A DNA stretch of 64,000 bases, taken from contig NZ_JABWQX020000001.1 in the NCBI RefSeq assembly GCF_014268655.2, positions 3,440,001-3,504,000 of the forward strand. Direction: 5' to 3'. The stretch comes from Pseudomonas marvdashtae (GTDB taxonomy: Bacteria > Pseudomonadota > Gammaproteobacteria > Pseudomonadales > Pseudomonadaceae). How positions within the stretch are numbered: position 1 is the stretch's first letter; every line of letters begins with the position of its first letter. Under the pieces are notes generated by a model. The model was not told where the DNA came from. It saw nothing but the letters and a program-made list of their open reading frames with translations, and did no database searches. Shown one piece after another: positions 18,192 to 27,384 of the stretch. Position numbers and translations under genes: made by a program.

Positions 18192-18476
18192 ATGCCGCTG
18201 CTGTACGAAATAGACGATGACACTGCGCAGGTGCAGATCGAAGGCGAACTGACGATCTACACCGCCGCCGACCTCGCCGCGCAATGGCTGCCGCGACTGG
18301 GGGCAACGCCACGAATGGCGGTGGACCTGTCGCAGGTCACCGAGATGGACGGTGCCGGTTTGCAGCTGCTGCTGATGGTTCAGCGCGAAGCCCCCAAGGC
18401 CGGCACCGAACTGACGGTGACCGGCCAAAGCAAAGCTGTCACGGAAACACTCGCCCTGTGCAACCTGGTTGCCTAG
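18192..18476 (+). CDS. STAS-domain protein of the che operon
   Basis: A 94-residue STAS domain protein resembling anti-sigma-factor antagonists (SpoIIAA/RsbV). The core LTIYTAADLA and VDLSQVTEMDGAGLQLLLM are typical. In partner-switching STAS proteins the conserved loop has a phosphorylatable Ser/Thr (DSxG); here it reads Asp53-Gly54-Ala55-Gly56, so the usual phosphosite is missing. No RsbW-type kinase or sigma factor is nearby. Its place between cheY and cheA suggests a structural or regulatory role in the array. STAS genes in alternative che clusters are known, but their role is poorly understood. Confidence 0.88.
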   Translation: MPLLYEIDDDTAQVQIEGELTIYTAADLAAQWLPRLGATPRMAVDLSQVTEMDGAGLQLLLMVQREAPKAGTELTVTGQSKAVTETLALCNLVA

Positions 18477-18509
18477 AGCCTCCGCAACACGTCGGACACG
18501 ACAAAGGAT

Positions 18510-20615
18510 ATGAGCGTGAGCATCAATCTCGATCAGGCACAACAAACCTTCATCGTCGAGGCCCGGGAACAATTGCAGGCGATGGAAGAGTCGCTGCTGC
18601 AACTGGAGAACGACCCCGGCGACGATGACGCCATCGGCGCGATCTTCCGGGCGGCCCATACGATCAAGGGTTCGGCAGGGCTGTTCGGCCTGGAGCCGAT
18701 CGTCAGCTTCACCCACATCGTCGAAGACGTACTCGATCGCCTGCGCGAAGGCAGCGTCACCGTGGACCCGGGCCTGATCGCGGTGCTGCTCAAATCTGGC
18801 GATCATATGCTCGAGCTGATCGACGTGGTTGCCAACCAGGGCTCGACGTTGCAGCCCCCTGCCCTGGCCCGGGAAATCGAATTGTGCCAGATGCTGCAGG
18901 AATACCAGGCGCCCACGATCGCAACCGAATCGACGCCGACGCAGCAAACCGAAACGACCGAGCCCGGCGAAGCGAGCCTCTGGCACATCTCCCTGCGCTT
19001 CGGCCCGGAGGTGTTTCGCAATGGCATGGACCCGCTGTCGTTCCTGCGCTATCTGCAAACCCTCGGTGAGATCCTCGATATCACTACGCTGACTGACGCG
19101 ATGCCAGCGACCGAAGCCTGGGATGCCGAATCGTGCTACCTGGGTTTTGAGATCGAGTTTCGCTCGGCGGCCGGTCATGCCGCGATCAACGAAGTCTTCG
19201 ATTTCGTCCGCGAAGATTGCCTGATCGAGATCGTTGCCGCGCAAGACATCGAGCCCGAAGCCAACACGGGCCTGGTTGCCAGCGCCCAGGCGCAGGTCGA
19301 CGAAAGCACCGCGATGGTGACCACGGGCGAGCTGATGCCGGACCAACGCAGCAGCCCACGCGTGCCAGCCCAGGTCTCGCCTGACAAACAAGCCGTCACC
19401 AGTGACAGCAAAGGCAAAGATGGGACTTATGTAAGAGTCAACGCAGACAAACTCGACGAACTGATCAACCTGGTCGGCGAGCTGGTCATTGCCAGCGCTG
19501 GCGCCAGCCTGCTGGCCCGCACCTGCCAGAACGATCCGTTGCAGGAAGCCACCTCGTCGGTCTCCGGGCTGGTGGAAGAAATCCTCGACGGCGCCCTGCG
19601 CCTGCGCATGATCCCCATTGGCGAGACCTTCAACCGCTTCCGTCGGGTGGTGCGCGATGTCAGTCAGGAGCTGGGCAAGGACATCGACCTGATCATCAGC
19701 GGCGCGGAAACCGAGCTCGACAAGACCGTGGTGGAAAAGATCGGCGACCCGCTCATGCACTTGCTGCGCAACGCGATGGACCACGGCATCGAAACTGCCG
19801 AGGCGCGGCGGTCGGCCGGCAAACCGGCCAAGGGGCATCTGCACCTCAACGCCTATCACGACTCGGGCAGCATCGTGCTGGAAATCGCCGACGACGGCGC
19901 CGGCCTGAACCGCGACCGCATCCTGGAAAAAGCCCAGGAGCGCGGACTGATTGCGCCGGGCGCGAGCCTGTCCGACCAGGAAATCTACAACCTGATTTTC
20001 GAGCCCGGCTTCTCCACCGCCCAGGCCGTGACCAACCTGTCCGGACGTGGCGTGGGCATGGACGTGGTCAAGCGCAACATCACCCTGCTGCGCGGCACGG
20101 TCGACTTGGACAGCCAGCCCGGCAAGGGCACCGTGGTGCGCATCCGCCTGCCGCTGACCCTGGCGATCATCAATGGTTTTCTGGTCGGCATCGGCCAGTC
20201 CACCTATGTGATTCCGCTGGACATGGTCCAGGAATGCATCGAGCTGAGCGAAGACGATGGCCTGGCCAGTCGCGAGCAAGGCTACCTCGACCTGCGCGGC
20301 GAAGTGCTGCCGCTGGTGTACTTGCGCGATCATTTCCACCACGAAGGCCCGGCTTCACGTCGGCAGAACGTGGTGGTGGTGCGCTACGCCGATCTCAAGG
20401 CCGGGCTGGTGGTGGATGACCTGCTGGGGGAATTCCAGACCGTGATCAAGCCCTTGGGCAAGCTGTTCGGCGCCCTGCGCGGCATCAGCGGCTCGACCAT
20501 CCTGGGCAGCGGCGCCGTGGCGTTGATTCTCGACGTACCCGCCCTGCTCACCCAGATCGCCCAAACCGAAATTCGCTACACCCCAACTCAATTACAACAA
20601 GCCAACGCTCGCTGA
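18510..20615 (+). CDS. cheA: Chemotaxis histidine kinase CheA
   Basis: A 701-residue CheA. Order: HPt/P1 domain with phospho-His50 ([12 protein letters not shown]), a middle domain about 150-255 in the position of P2, a P3 dimerisation helix pair starting near [19 protein letters not shown], the P4 ATPase (N-box [15 protein letters not shown]1 EIADDGAGL, then [12 protein letters not shown]), and the C-terminal CheW-like P5. ATG 18510 has AAAGGA upstream. It takes signals from the two MCPs of the operon through CheW and phosphorylates CheY and CheB. Transcribed with its neighbours at gaps of 31-33 bases. Confidence 0.95.
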   Translation: MSVSINLDQAQQTFIVEAREQLQAMEESLLQLENDPGDDDAIGAIFRAAHTIKGSAGLFGLEPIVSFTHIVEDVLDRLREGSVTVDPGLIAVLLKSGDHMLELIDVVANQGSTLQPPALAREIELCQMLQEYQAPTIATESTPTQQTETTEPGEASLWHISLRFGPEVFRNGMDPLSFLRYLQTLGEILDITTLTDAMPATEAWDAESCYLGFEIEFRSAAGHAAINEVFDFVREDCLIEIVAAQDIEPEANTGLVASAQAQVDESTAMVTTGELMPDQRSSPRVPAQVSPDKQAVTSDSKGKDGTYVRVNADKLDELINLVGELVIASAGASLLARTCQNDPLQEATSSVSGLVEEILDGALRLRMIPIGETFNRFRRVVRDVSQELGKDIDLIISGAETELDKTVVEKIGDPLMHLLRNAMDHGIETAEARRSAGKPAKGHLHLNAYHDSGSIVLEIADDGAGLNRDRILEKAQERGLIAPGASLSDQEIYNLIFEPGFSTAQAVTNLSGRGVGMDVVKRNITLLRGTVDLDSQPGKGTVVRIRLPLTLAIINGFLVGIGQSTYVIPLDMVQECIELSEDDGLASREQGYLDLRGEVLPLVYLRDHFHHEGPASRRQNVVVVRYADLKAGLVVDDLLGEFQTVIKPLGKLFGALRGISGSTILGSGAVALILDVPALLTQIAQTEIRYTPTQLQQANAR

Positions 20616-20646
20616 CGCTTCAACACTCCATGGAGAGGTATTCCCA

Positions 20647-22305
20647 ATGAAATGGTTCTACAACCTTAGAATCGCCACCAAACTGATCACCTCGTTCCTT
20701 GTGGTGTTGGCGCTGACCGCCGTCATGGGCGTGTTTTCGATCATTCAGCTGGGCCAGGTGAACGGCACCACCATCGATATCCGCGAAAACTGGATGGCTT
20801 CGATGCGTGCAGCTTCGGGCATGCGCTTCTACGCGGCGAACTATCGCCTCAAGGAAAACCGCCACATTTCCGCTGACTCCGAGCAGGAGCGCACCGCCAT
20901 TGAGCAAGAAGCGGACGAAGCCAAACAGGGTTTCGAAACACGCTTGGCGACCTATGAAAAACTGATCTCCAGTGCCGAAGATCGCCAGTTGTTCGACGCC
21001 GCTCGCAGTGACTGGACCGCTTACCTGGTCGTTAGCAAAGACCTGTTTGCACTGTCCCGACAAAATCTCGCCAACGAAGCCCAGACGTTGCTCAGAGGCG
21101 AATCCAAACGTCATTTCGACCTGGTAACCGCTGACCTGCAAAAACTGGTCGAACTCAATGCCGCCGGAGCCGACTTGGCCAGCGCCCACGGCACGGAACT
21201 GTATGAGGATGCACGCCTGTCGATCATCGCCGTGCTGGCTGCCGCCTTGCTGGTGGGCCTGGGTCTGGCGCTGTTCATCTCGCGGATCATTTCCCGCCCG
21301 TTGAAGCAGGCCGCCGCCGTTGCCGAGCAACTGGCCGAAGGCAACCTGAACGCGAAAATCGAAGCAGGTTCCAAGGACGAAACCGGCATGGTGCTCAGCG
21401 CCATGCAGAACATGGTCGGCAAGCTGTCGCACATCATCGGCGAAGTGCGCAACGCGGCGGACAACCTCGCGAGCGCCTCCGAAGAAGTCAGCGCCACCGC
21501 ACAATCGATGAGCCAGGCCACCAGCGAACAGGCGGCCAGCGTCGAGGAAACCAGTGCGTCCATCGAGCAGATGAGCGCCAGCATCAACCAGAACACCGAG
21601 AACGCCAAGGTGACCGACGGCATGGCCAGCAAGGCCGCCAAGGAAGCCACCGACGGCGGTGAATCGGTGCAGCAGACCGTGGTGGCAATGAAGAAAATTG
21701 CCCAGCGCATCAGCATCATTGACGACATCGCCTACCAGACCAACCTGCTGGCGCTCAACGCCGCCATCGAAGCCGCCCGCGCCGGCGAACACGGCAAAGG
21801 CTTCGCAGTGGTGGCCGCCGAAGTGCGCAAACTGGCCGAACGCAGCCAGGTCGCCGCCCAGGAAATCGGCGAGCTGTCGTCCAGCAGCGTCGACATGGCC
21901 GAGAAGGCCGGGAACCTGCTCAACGAAATGGTCCCGTCCATCAACAAGACCTCGGACCTGGTGCAGGAAATCAGCGCCGCCTCCGAAGAACAGGCCGCTG
22001 GCGTGGCGCAGATCAACACGGCCATGACCCAGCTCAACCAGGTGACCCAGCAGAACGCTTCCAGCAGCGAAGAACTGGCCGCCACCGCCGAAGAAATGAG
22101 CAGCCAGGCCGAGCAACTGCAACAGGCCATGAGCTTCTTCACCTTGGACACGCCGGCCAAGTCCGCCATGCAAAGCGCCAGGGTCGATCACACGCCGGGG
22201 CCATCCAGCCGTAAACCGACGCGGGCACCGGCTCCGGTGATGCCCAAGGCGTTTGCCTACAACATGGCCAGCGCGCCGGACGAATCGGAATTCACCCGGT
22301 TCTGA
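20647..22305 (+). CDS. Methyl-accepting chemotaxis protein with periplasmic four-helix domain
   Basis: A 552-residue transmembrane chemoreceptor. A first span (about 12-33), a periplasmic region of about 155 residues with the look of the 4HB_MCP domain ([15 protein letters not shown]), a second span (about 191-213), HAMP, then a long coiled coil with tip [27 protein letters not shown]. The C-terminus EFTRF fits the CheR/CheB-tethering pentapeptide pattern (x-W/F-x-x-F) after a flexible Pro-rich linker, so adaptation by the operon's own CheR/CheB is likely. Ligand unknown. TGGAGAGG precedes the ATG. Confidence 0.94.
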   Translation: MKWFYNLRIATKLITSFLVVLALTAVMGVFSIIQLGQVNGTTIDIRENWMASMRAASGMRFYAANYRLKENRHISADSEQERTAIEQEADEAKQGFETRLATYEKLISSAEDRQLFDAARSDWTAYLVVSKDLFALSRQNLANEAQTLLRGESKRHFDLVTADLQKLVELNAAGADLASAHGTELYEDARLSIIAVLAAALLVGLGLALFISRIISRPLKQAAAVAEQLAEGNLNAKIEAGSKDETGMVLSAMQNMVGKLSHIIGEVRNAADNLASASEEVSATAQSMSQATSEQAASVEETSASIEQMSASINQNTENAKVTDGMASKAAKEATDGGESVQQTVVAMKKIAQRISIIDDIAYQTNLLALNAAIEAARAGEHGKGFAVVAAEVRKLAERSQVAAQEIGELSSSSVDMAEKAGNLLNEMVPSINKTSDLVQEISAASEEQAAGVAQINTAMTQLNQVTQQNASSSEELAATAEEMSSQAEQLQQAMSFFTLDTPAKSAMQSARVDHTPGPSSRKPTRAPAPVMPKAFAYNMASAPDESEFTRF

Positions 22306-22344
22306 TGGCCCGGTCCCACAGGCTTGCTTAAAGGAGAAAAGGCA

Positions 22345-22881
22345 ATGGGCGCCATCGCGACCACACGTCAAACCGTCAGCGCGGTCGAGGAAGAAGCGCA
22401 GTACCTGACGTTCATGCTCGGCACTGAGATGTTCGCCATCGGCATCCTGTGCATCAAGGAAATCATCGAGTACGGCAACCTCACCGTGGTGCCGATGATG
22501 CCGGCCTTCGTGCGCGGGGTGATCAACCTGCGCGGCGCGGTCGTGCCGGTGGTGGATCTGTCGGCGCGTTTCGGCCGACCGAATTCCGCCATCAGCCGGC
22601 GCAGTTGCGTGGTGATCATCGAGGCCGCCAGCGCCGACGGACAGGCCCAGGACATCGGCCTGTTGGTGGACACTGTGTCGGCGGTGCTGGAAATCCCGGC
22701 TTCGCAGATCGAGCCGCCACCGAGTTTCGGCGCGAAGATCCGCGCTGACTTCATCAGCGGCATGGCCAAGGTCGATGGCAAGTTCGTCATCGTGCTGGAG
22801 GTAGACCGGGTGCTGTCCATCGACGAGATGTCCGAACTCGCCCAAACCAGCCCCGCCGCGCTGGAAGCGCCTGCCTCATGA
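22345..22881 (+). CDS. cheW: Chemotaxis coupling protein CheW
   Basis: A 178-residue CheW that bridges receptors and CheA. Core features: YLTFMLGTEMFAIGILCIKEIIEY, then NLTVVPMMPAFVRGVINLRGAVVPVVDL, and IGLLVDTVSAVLEIP. ATG 22345 has AAAGGAG eight bases upstream. The stop overlaps the cheR start by four bases (ATGA), showing translational coupling. It has an unstructured C-terminal end (SPAALEAPAS). Confidence 0.94.
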   Translation: MGAIATTRQTVSAVEEEAQYLTFMLGTEMFAIGILCIKEIIEYGNLTVVPMMPAFVRGVINLRGAVVPVVDLSARFGRPNSAISRRSCVVIIEAASADGQAQDIGLLVDTVSAVLEIPASQIEPPPSFGAKIRADFISGMAKVDGKFVIVLEVDRVLSIDEMSELAQTSPAALEAPAS

Positions 22882-23714
22882 GCACAGCCACTTGCAAGGA
22901 ACGCACGGTGAATTCAATGGCGCTCAGTGACCGGGAGTTCGGCCAGTTCCAATCCTGGCTGTACCAAGCCGCCGGCATCAACCTGTCACCGGCCAAGAAA
23001 GCCCTGGTGGCCGGGCGGCTGTTCAAGCGCCTCAAGCACTATGAGCTCGACAGCTACGGTGAGTACTTCGCGCTGATCATGAACGGCCAGCGCGCCGATG
23101 AACTGCAGGTGGCCCTGGACCTGCTTACCACCAACGAAACCTATTTTTTCCGCGAACCCAAGCACTTCGATTTCCTCCGCGACCAAGTACTGCCCCATGC
23201 GACGCCGGGCAAGACCTTTCGCCTGTGGAGTGCGGCCAGTTCATCTGGCGAGGAACCCTACAGCCTCGCCATGACCCTGGCCGAAAGCCTGGGCACCACG
23301 CCCTGGGAAGTCATCGGCTCGGACATCAGCACCCAAGTGCTGGCCAAGGCCCGTTCCGGGCACTATCCGATGGAGCGCGCCCGCAACCTGCCCCATCCAT
23401 TGCTGGTGAAATACTGCCTCAAGGGCACCGGCCGCCAGCAAGGCACGATGCTCATCGACCGCGCGCTGCGCAACCGGGTCAACTTCATCCAGGTCAACCT
23501 CAACGACACCTTGCCGGAGCTGGGGGAATTCGACGTGATTTTCCTGCGCAATGTGATGATCTATTTCGACCAGCCAACCAAAAGCAAAGTGGTCGCCCGG
23601 CTGATTCCTCGGCTCAAGTCCGGCGGGTATTTCATCGTCAGCCATTCGGAAAGCCTCAACGGCGTGTCCGATGCGTTGAAGCTGGTCGCCCCTTCGATTT
23701 ATCGCAAGCCATGA
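22878..23714 (+). CDS. cheR: Chemoreceptor methyltransferase CheR
   Basis: A 278-residue S-adenosylmethionine-dependent enzyme that methylates receptor glutamates during adaptation. N-terminal all-helical CheR domain with LLTTNETYFFREPKHFDFL, then the Rossmann part: LWSAASSSGEEPYSLAM (SAM-binding), GSDIS, and FLRNVMIYFD. The ATG overlaps the cheW stop (ATGA). A second in-frame ATG 13 codons later (MALSDREF) could be the true family-like start. It overlaps cheD by four bases at its 3' end. Confidence 0.94.
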   Translation: MSTATCKERTVNSMALSDREFGQFQSWLYQAAGINLSPAKKALVAGRLFKRLKHYELDSYGEYFALIMNGQRADELQVALDLLTTNETYFFREPKHFDFLRDQVLPHATPGKTFRLWSAASSSGEEPYSLAMTLAESLGTTPWEVIGSDISTQVLAKARSGHYPMERARNLPHPLLVKYCLKGTGRQQGTMLIDRALRNRVNFIQVNLNDTLPELGEFDVIFLRNVMIYFDQPTKSKVVARLIPRLKSGGYFIVSHSESLNGVSDALKLVAPSIYRKP

Positions 23715-24208
23715 GCGCCGTGATGAAGGAGGTGGCCGAGGTCTATCTCGGGCCGGGTGAGTTTCGCTTCGCGACCTGCCCGACCCGGCTGCGGACGATT
23801 CTCGGATCCTGCGTGGCAATTACCCTCTGGCACCCACAGCGCAAGATTGGCGGCATGTGCCACTTCATGTTGCCCAGCCGGGTGCGTTGCTCCACGGCGC
23901 TGAACGGGATGTACGCCGACGAAGCCATCGAATTGTTCATTCGCCAGGCACGGGCCCATCACACCAAGCCCGAGGAATATCAGCTCAAGCTGTTCGGCGG
24001 CGGCGAGATGTTCCCTGAGCTGCAACGCCACGTGGCATTCGGCGACGTGGCGCGGTCGAACGTCAACGCGGCGCTGGAAATGGCTGCGCTGTATCGCCTG
24101 GACCTGATCGCCCAGGACATGGGCAGCACCGGTCATCGCAGCATCATTTTCGACCTCTGCACGGGCGACGTCTGGGTCAGGCACCAACCGATAAGGACCC
24201 TGCATTAA
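23711..24208 (+). CDS. cheD: Chemoreceptor glutamine deamidase CheD
   Basis: A 165-residue CheD, which deamidates receptor glutamines to glutamates before methylation. The catalytic pair is visible: Cys34 in ILGSCVAIT and His51 in [23 protein letters not shown] and [13 protein letters not shown] are further family blocks. The start at 23711 overlaps the cheR stop (ATGA), and cheB begins two bases after its stop. A longer open frame extends upstream inside cheR but is only a shadow. No CheC is present. Confidence 0.94.
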   Translation: MSAVMKEVAEVYLGPGEFRFATCPTRLRTILGSCVAITLWHPQRKIGGMCHFMLPSRVRCSTALNGMYADEAIELFIRQARAHHTKPEEYQLKLFGGGEMFPELQRHVAFGDVARSNVNAALEMAALYRLDLIAQDMGSTGHRSIIFDLCTGDVWVRHQPIRTLH

Positions 24209-24210
24209 CC

Positions 24211-25287
24211 ATGTCAGGCAAAAAGATAAATGTATTGCTGGTGGATGATTCCGCCGTGGTCCGCCAGGTATTGCTGGCGATCCTCAGCGACACGCCGGAC
24301 ATCAACGTCATCGGCGCGGCCTCCGACCCGATCTTCGCCATGGATAAACTGGCGAAGGAATGGCCCGACGTGATTGTGCTGGACGTGGAAATGCCGCGCA
24401 TGGACGGCATCACCTTCCTGAAGAAAATCATGAGCGAGCGGCCCACGCCGGTGGTGATCTGCTCATCATTGACGCCCAAGGGCGCGGAAACCACGTTGCA
24501 AGCCATGGCCGCGGGCGCGGTGGAAATCATCACCAAGCCCACCAGCGGCCTGAAGAACTTCTTGTTGGAGTCGGCGCCGGAACTGGTGTCCGCCATCCGC
24601 GCCGCCGCCCAGGTCAACGTCCGTAACCTGGGCAAGCGCCCTGCCCCGGCCCCGCTGACACCCGCGACCAAACTCACCGCCGACGCCATGCTGCCCGCCG
24701 CCAACGGCCACGCCATGGCCCAGACCACCGAACGCATCGTCGCCATGGGCACCTCCACCGGCGGCACCCAGGCGCTGGAAGCGGTGCTGACCGCCCTGCC
24801 CCGCGTGTGCCCTGGCATCGTCATCGTCCAGCACATGCCGGAGAAATTCACCGCGTCGTTCGCCGCCCGGCTCAACAGCCTGTGCCAGATCGAAGTGCGC
24901 GAAGCGAAAAACAACGACCGCATCCACCCGGGCCTGGCCCTCATCGCCCCCGGCGGCAAGCACATGATGGTGACCCGCAGCGGCGCGTTCTACCACGTGC
25001 AAGTGGTGGACGGCCCGCTGGTCAACCGCCATCGCCCTTCGGTGGACGTGCTGTTTCGCTCGGTGGCCAAGTTCGCCGGCCGCAACGCCACCGGCATCAT
25101 CATGACCGGCATGGGCGACGACGGCGCCCGCGGCCTCAAGGAAATGCTCGACGCCGGCAGCGCTACAGTGGCCCAGGACGAAGCCAGCTGCGTGGTGTTC
25201 GGCATGCCCAAGGAAGCCATCAAGCTCAACGCCGCACAGCGGGTGATGCCGTTGCACGAGATTGCGCAGGTGATATTGCATCGCTGA
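24211..25287 (+). CDS. cheB: Chemotaxis methylesterase/response regulator CheB
   Basis: A 358-residue protein: N-terminal receiver (Asp12/Asp13, phospho-Asp58 in [11 protein letters not shown]), a linker about 120-170, and a C-terminal methylesterase with the triad Ser (GTSTGG), His (VQHMP) and Asp ([11 protein letters not shown]). It removes receptor methyl groups when phosphorylated by CheA. Last gene of the che operon. A short REP hairpin follows the stop. Confidence 0.95.
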   Translation: MSGKKINVLLVDDSAVVRQVLLAILSDTPDINVIGAASDPIFAMDKLAKEWPDVIVLDVEMPRMDGITFLKKIMSERPTPVVICSSLTPKGAETTLQAMAAGAVEIITKPTSGLKNFLLESAPELVSAIRAAAQVNVRNLGKRPAPAPLTPATKLTADAMLPAANGHAMAQTTERIVAMGTSTGGTQALEAVLTALPRVCPGIVIVQHMPEKFTASFAARLNSLCQIEVREAKNNDRIHPGLALIAPGGKHMMVTRSGAFYHVQVVDGPLVNRHRPSVDVLFRSVAKFAGRNATGIIMTGMGDDGARGLKEMLDAGSATVAQDEASCVVFGMPKEAIKLNAAQRVMPLHEIAQVILHR

Positions 25288-25301
25288 TCGACGCCTGACA
25301 C

Positions 25302-25329
25302 GTGGCGAGGGAGCTTGCTCACTCGCCAC
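25302..25329. repeat. REP hairpin after cheB
   Basis: GTGGCGAG and CTCGCCAC flank GGAGCTTGCTCA, a single short REP palindrome 14 bases after the cheB stop. It separates cheB from the convergent small membrane-protein gene and may slow mRNA decay or terminate transcription. Confidence 0.75.
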
Positions 25330-25338
25330 AAAAGCTTT

Positions 25339-25422
25339 CTACACTGGCGAAATCGTCGCCAGCACACCGATCAGCAACGTCAACGCCAGGAACCCACCCA
25401 AAAAAATCGCCATCTTCGCCAT
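25339..25422 (-). CDS. 27-residue predicted membrane peptide
   Basis: A very short frame reads leftwards from ATG 25422 to TAG 25339: MAKMAIFLGGFLALTLLIGV then LATISPV. It is almost wholly one hydrophobic helix with a Lys near the N-terminus, the form of a single-pass small membrane protein. GGAAGAAAG about eight bases upstream of the ATG is a fair RBS. It lies between cheB (convergent) and the divergent secreted-protein gene. I know no named family. Translation is inferred from RBS and composition only. Confidence 0.5.
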   Translation of the reverse strand: MAKMAIFLGGFLALTLLIGVLATISPV

Positions 25423-25634
25423 GAGCTTTCTTCCAATAGAGTCATTGCGCCGTGACCGAATTGTGGAGCGGGAACTGATACCGTTACAGATGCACCTGCC
25501 GCCAAAAAATGCGGATCAGCGCATAAACCCAATGACCCGGGAAACCAGGAATGGACAAGTACGCCATGATCCCCGCTATCATGCCGCACGCCCATCCGAG
25601 GGGCGTGTTGCAAGCCACCCTAAAGGACTCAGGT

Positions 25635-26174
25635 ATGACCCTTCTGCCGTCACGCGCCACCCTCTTCTTCTCCGGTATTTTGCTCAGTTCCGTATGCCTG
25701 GCCGAAGGCGAGCCGGCAGAAAGCGTTATCAAGGACTCGACCAAATCTGCGGTCTCGTCATTCATCACCGCCGGCAAGAACCTCTTGGGCGGCGTCAGCG
25801 AAGGCGTGCTCGATGGTCGCGAATCAGTCCAGGGCACCGACGGCGCAGCGATCATCTCCTCCGACGAGCAGATGAAAGATCGCATCAATGTTGAAGTGCT
25901 GAAGCTGGAGTCCAGCGATGAAAACGTCACCATCACCCTCGGTTTCAAGAACAGCACCGACACCCAACTGCGCCTGATCAACCTCGGGCAAACCGGTGCG
26001 CTGCTGGCCATCGACCAAGCCGGTTACGCCAACCGACTCACCGGGCTGGACAACGCTGACGAAGTCACCGTCCCACCGAAGACCGCCGTGCGACAGAAGT
26101 TCGTGTTTGAAGGCATGAACGAGGCGATCAGTTCCGTGCGTGTTTGGGGGAAGGATTATTCGGTGAAAAAGTAG
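25635..26174 (+). CDS. Hypothetical exported protein
   Basis: A 179-residue protein from ATG 25635, with AAAGGA nine bases upstream. A longer frame from 25551 has no RBS. The N-terminus (TLLPSRATLFFSGILLSSVCLAEG) is a Sec signal, with a possible cut after CLA; Cys20 is not in a canonical lipobox context. The mature part has a beta-sandwich look: VEVLKLESSDENVTITLGFKN, then LINLGQTGALLAID and VPPKTAVRQKFVFEG, like a C-terminal DUF4352-type beta domain, though I cannot name a family. Monocistronic by appearance. Confidence 0.7.
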   Translation: MTLLPSRATLFFSGILLSSVCLAEGEPAESVIKDSTKSAVSSFITAGKNLLGGVSEGVLDGRESVQGTDGAAIISSDEQMKDRINVEVLKLESSDENVTITLGFKNSTDTQLRLINLGQTGALLAIDQAGYANRLTGLDNADEVTVPPKTAVRQKFVFEGMNEAISSVRVWGKDYSVKK

Positions 26175-26226
26175 TCCGGTTTACGACGATCGCGCAGAGC
26201 AACCATTGCGCCTTCAGGGCAAGGGA

Positions 26227-26439
26227 TCATTGATAAACCCCCTGCCCGATGCGGCTCAGGTAGCCCATCACCGACTCAAAGCCCAGCGAGTTTTTGGTCA
26301 GTTCCAAGGGCTCCTGACCGTTCAAGTACTTACAGGGTTTGTTCAGCCAGTCTTCGGCCAATGATTGGCTGCCAAATACCTCAATGGCATGTTCCAAGGC
26401 TCGGGCGTATTGAGTCTTCGCATCCTGGCTCTCAGGCAT
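26227..26439 (-). CDS. Orphan MbcA/ParS/Xre-type antitoxin C-terminal domain
   Basis: A 70-residue protein from ATG 26439, with GAGGA eight bases upstream (a GTG/TTG extension is not supported). The sequence AIEVFGSQSLAEDWLNKPCKYLNGQEPLEL then GFESVMGYLSRIGQGVYQ matches the DUF2384 (MbcA/ParS/Xre toxin-binding) domain of RES-Xre type toxin-antitoxin systems. Full antitoxins have an N-terminal HTH of about 60-80 residues that is absent here, and no RES toxin gene is adjacent. It is probably a solo family member; cross-neutralising a toxin coded elsewhere is possible but speculative. Confidence 0.8.
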   Translation of the reverse strand: MPESQDAKTQYARALEHAIEVFGSQSLAEDWLNKPCKYLNGQEPLELTKNSLGFESVMGYLSRIGQGVYQ

Positions 26440-26571
26440 TGATCTGTCCTCACAAATGAGATCACGCCGAATCGTAAGTGCAGTACTTCCGAAGGCCAAC
26501 CCTAAAAACTCGTCGGAGATTTCGTCCATCTACCGAAAATGCTGCCATCTTCCGTAGGACGCACACCACCG

Positions 26572-26613
26572 GTGGCGAGGGAGCTTGCTCCCGCTGGGCT
26601 GCGCAGCGGCCCC
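26572..26613. repeat. Single REP element in the gap before the RiPP operon
   Basis: GTGGCGAGGGAGCTTGCTCC followed by CGCTGGGCTGCGCAGCGGCC is one REP arm. The full gap 26440-26841 holds this element and presumably the promoter of the downstream precursor gene, but I could not assign a convincing -35/-10 pair or operator. Confidence 0.8.
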
Positions 26614-26841
26614 CCTTGAACCCTCTGTATCCACGACACAGAGCAATACAAACACCCTGCTAAATGACATATCCCAGATACACGGCAAGGGCCAAATGGC
26701 CCCGTCCGAACAGGCCTGTCCCGCTTGCTTCGTCCCGACGCGCTCAACGCATCGCCGGGTCGCAAGCAGCGTGACAACCGCCACGGCACGCCCCGCGCAA
26801 CGTTGCCTTGGGGCACACCCCTTCTTATCTGGAGAACTGTC

Positions 26842-27369
26842 ATGACCCGTACAAAAAACTCGAACGCCGCTCGCTTCGCCCTTGCCGCACTCGCCCTGTC
26901 CGGCGGCTTGAGCCTGGCCCAATCCGCCTTCGCGGTGGACGCCCTGCCCCAGGGTTATCAGCTGGCTTCGGCGGAAAAAACCTCCGAAGGCAAATGCGGT
27001 GAAGGTAAATGCGGTGCTGCCGAATCGGGCAAAAAAGTCACCGACGCGGAAGGCAAATGCGGCGAAGGCAAATGCGGCGCCGACGAATCCGGCAAAAAAA
27101 TCACCGCGGCGGAAGGCAAGTGCGGTGAAGGCAAATGCGGCGACGCGTCCTTTGCCCGTACCGACATCGACGACGATGCGCGCGTGTCGCTGAAAGAATT
27201 CCTCACCGTCGCGCCGACCCAGCAAGCCGAGTTCGAGAAGATGGACACCAACCACGACGGCTACCTGTCCGAGGCGGAAACCTACAAATACCGGACTGGC
27301 CAATACACCGCCAACGGCAAGAAAGTGCCCACCGAGCTGTTCATCCACATGAGCAAAGCCAAGGAGTAA
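26842..27369 (+). CDS. HvfA/bufferin-type RiPP metallophore precursor with EF-hands
   Basis: A 175-residue exported precursor. Residues 1-31 are a Sec signal (cut after AQSAFA). Residues 49-100 hold six EGKCG motifs as three [10 protein letters not shown] pairs, starting exactly 21 residues apart (Cys 52, 57, 73, 78, 94, 99). These are the only cysteines. In HvfA of Haemophilus influenzae and related bufferins, EGKCG cysteines are converted by an MNIO enzyme to copper-binding oxazolone/thioamide groups. A C-terminal domain has two EF-hand loops: Asp108-Glu119 and the canonical Asp135-Glu146 ([12 protein letters not shown]). GGAG lies nine bases before the ATG. MNIO and partner genes follow, separated by a hairpin. 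Confidence 0.92.
   Translation: MTRTKNSNAARFALAALALSGGLSLAQSAFAVDALPQGYQLASAEKTSEGKCGEGKCGAAESGKKVTDAEGKCGEGKCGADESGKKITAAEGKCGEGKCGDASFARTDIDDDARVSLKEFLTVAPTQQAEFEKMDTNHDGYLSEAETYKYRTGQYTANGKKVPTELFIHMSKAKE
26986..27141 (+). repeat. 63-bp tandem repeat coding for EGKCG pairs
   Basis: Units start at 26986, 27049 and 27112. The first two encode [10 protein letters not shown] plus an 11-residue linker ([22 protein letters not shown]); the third encodes the motif pair only. The repeat is inside the precursor gene and in frame, so copy number can change by recombination without breaking the gene. Confidence 0.9.
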
Positions 27370-27384
27370 ATCCTTCGCTCCCGC

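Noticed and set aside
18189..20342. A 717-codon open frame antisense to cheA
   Set aside because: It mirrors cheA and its composition is that of a GC-rich shadow frame (His/Gln/Arg/Ala-rich, no domain). The same applies to long antisense frames at 20620-22845, 38781-40781, 12571-14028, 48508-49974 and 6734-8158.
23225..23710. Upstream extension of the cheD frame
   Set aside because: It lies inside cheR in another frame; the ATGA overlap at 23711 is the natural cheD start.
25484..26011. Leftward open frame opposite the exported-protein gene
   Set aside because: Most of it is antisense to a gene with signal peptide and RBS. Its last 32 codons are hydrophobic but have no RBS or start of their own.
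26706..26735. Possible ECF promoter (GAAC with CGTC) before the RiPP precursor
   Set aside because: The spacer of 19 bases is too long for the usual ECF pattern and no sigma gene is adjacent.
26986..27141. Regular direct repeats considered as a CRISPR-like array
   Set aside because: Units are in frame inside a coding gene, contiguous with short coding linkers, and there are no spacers or cas genes.
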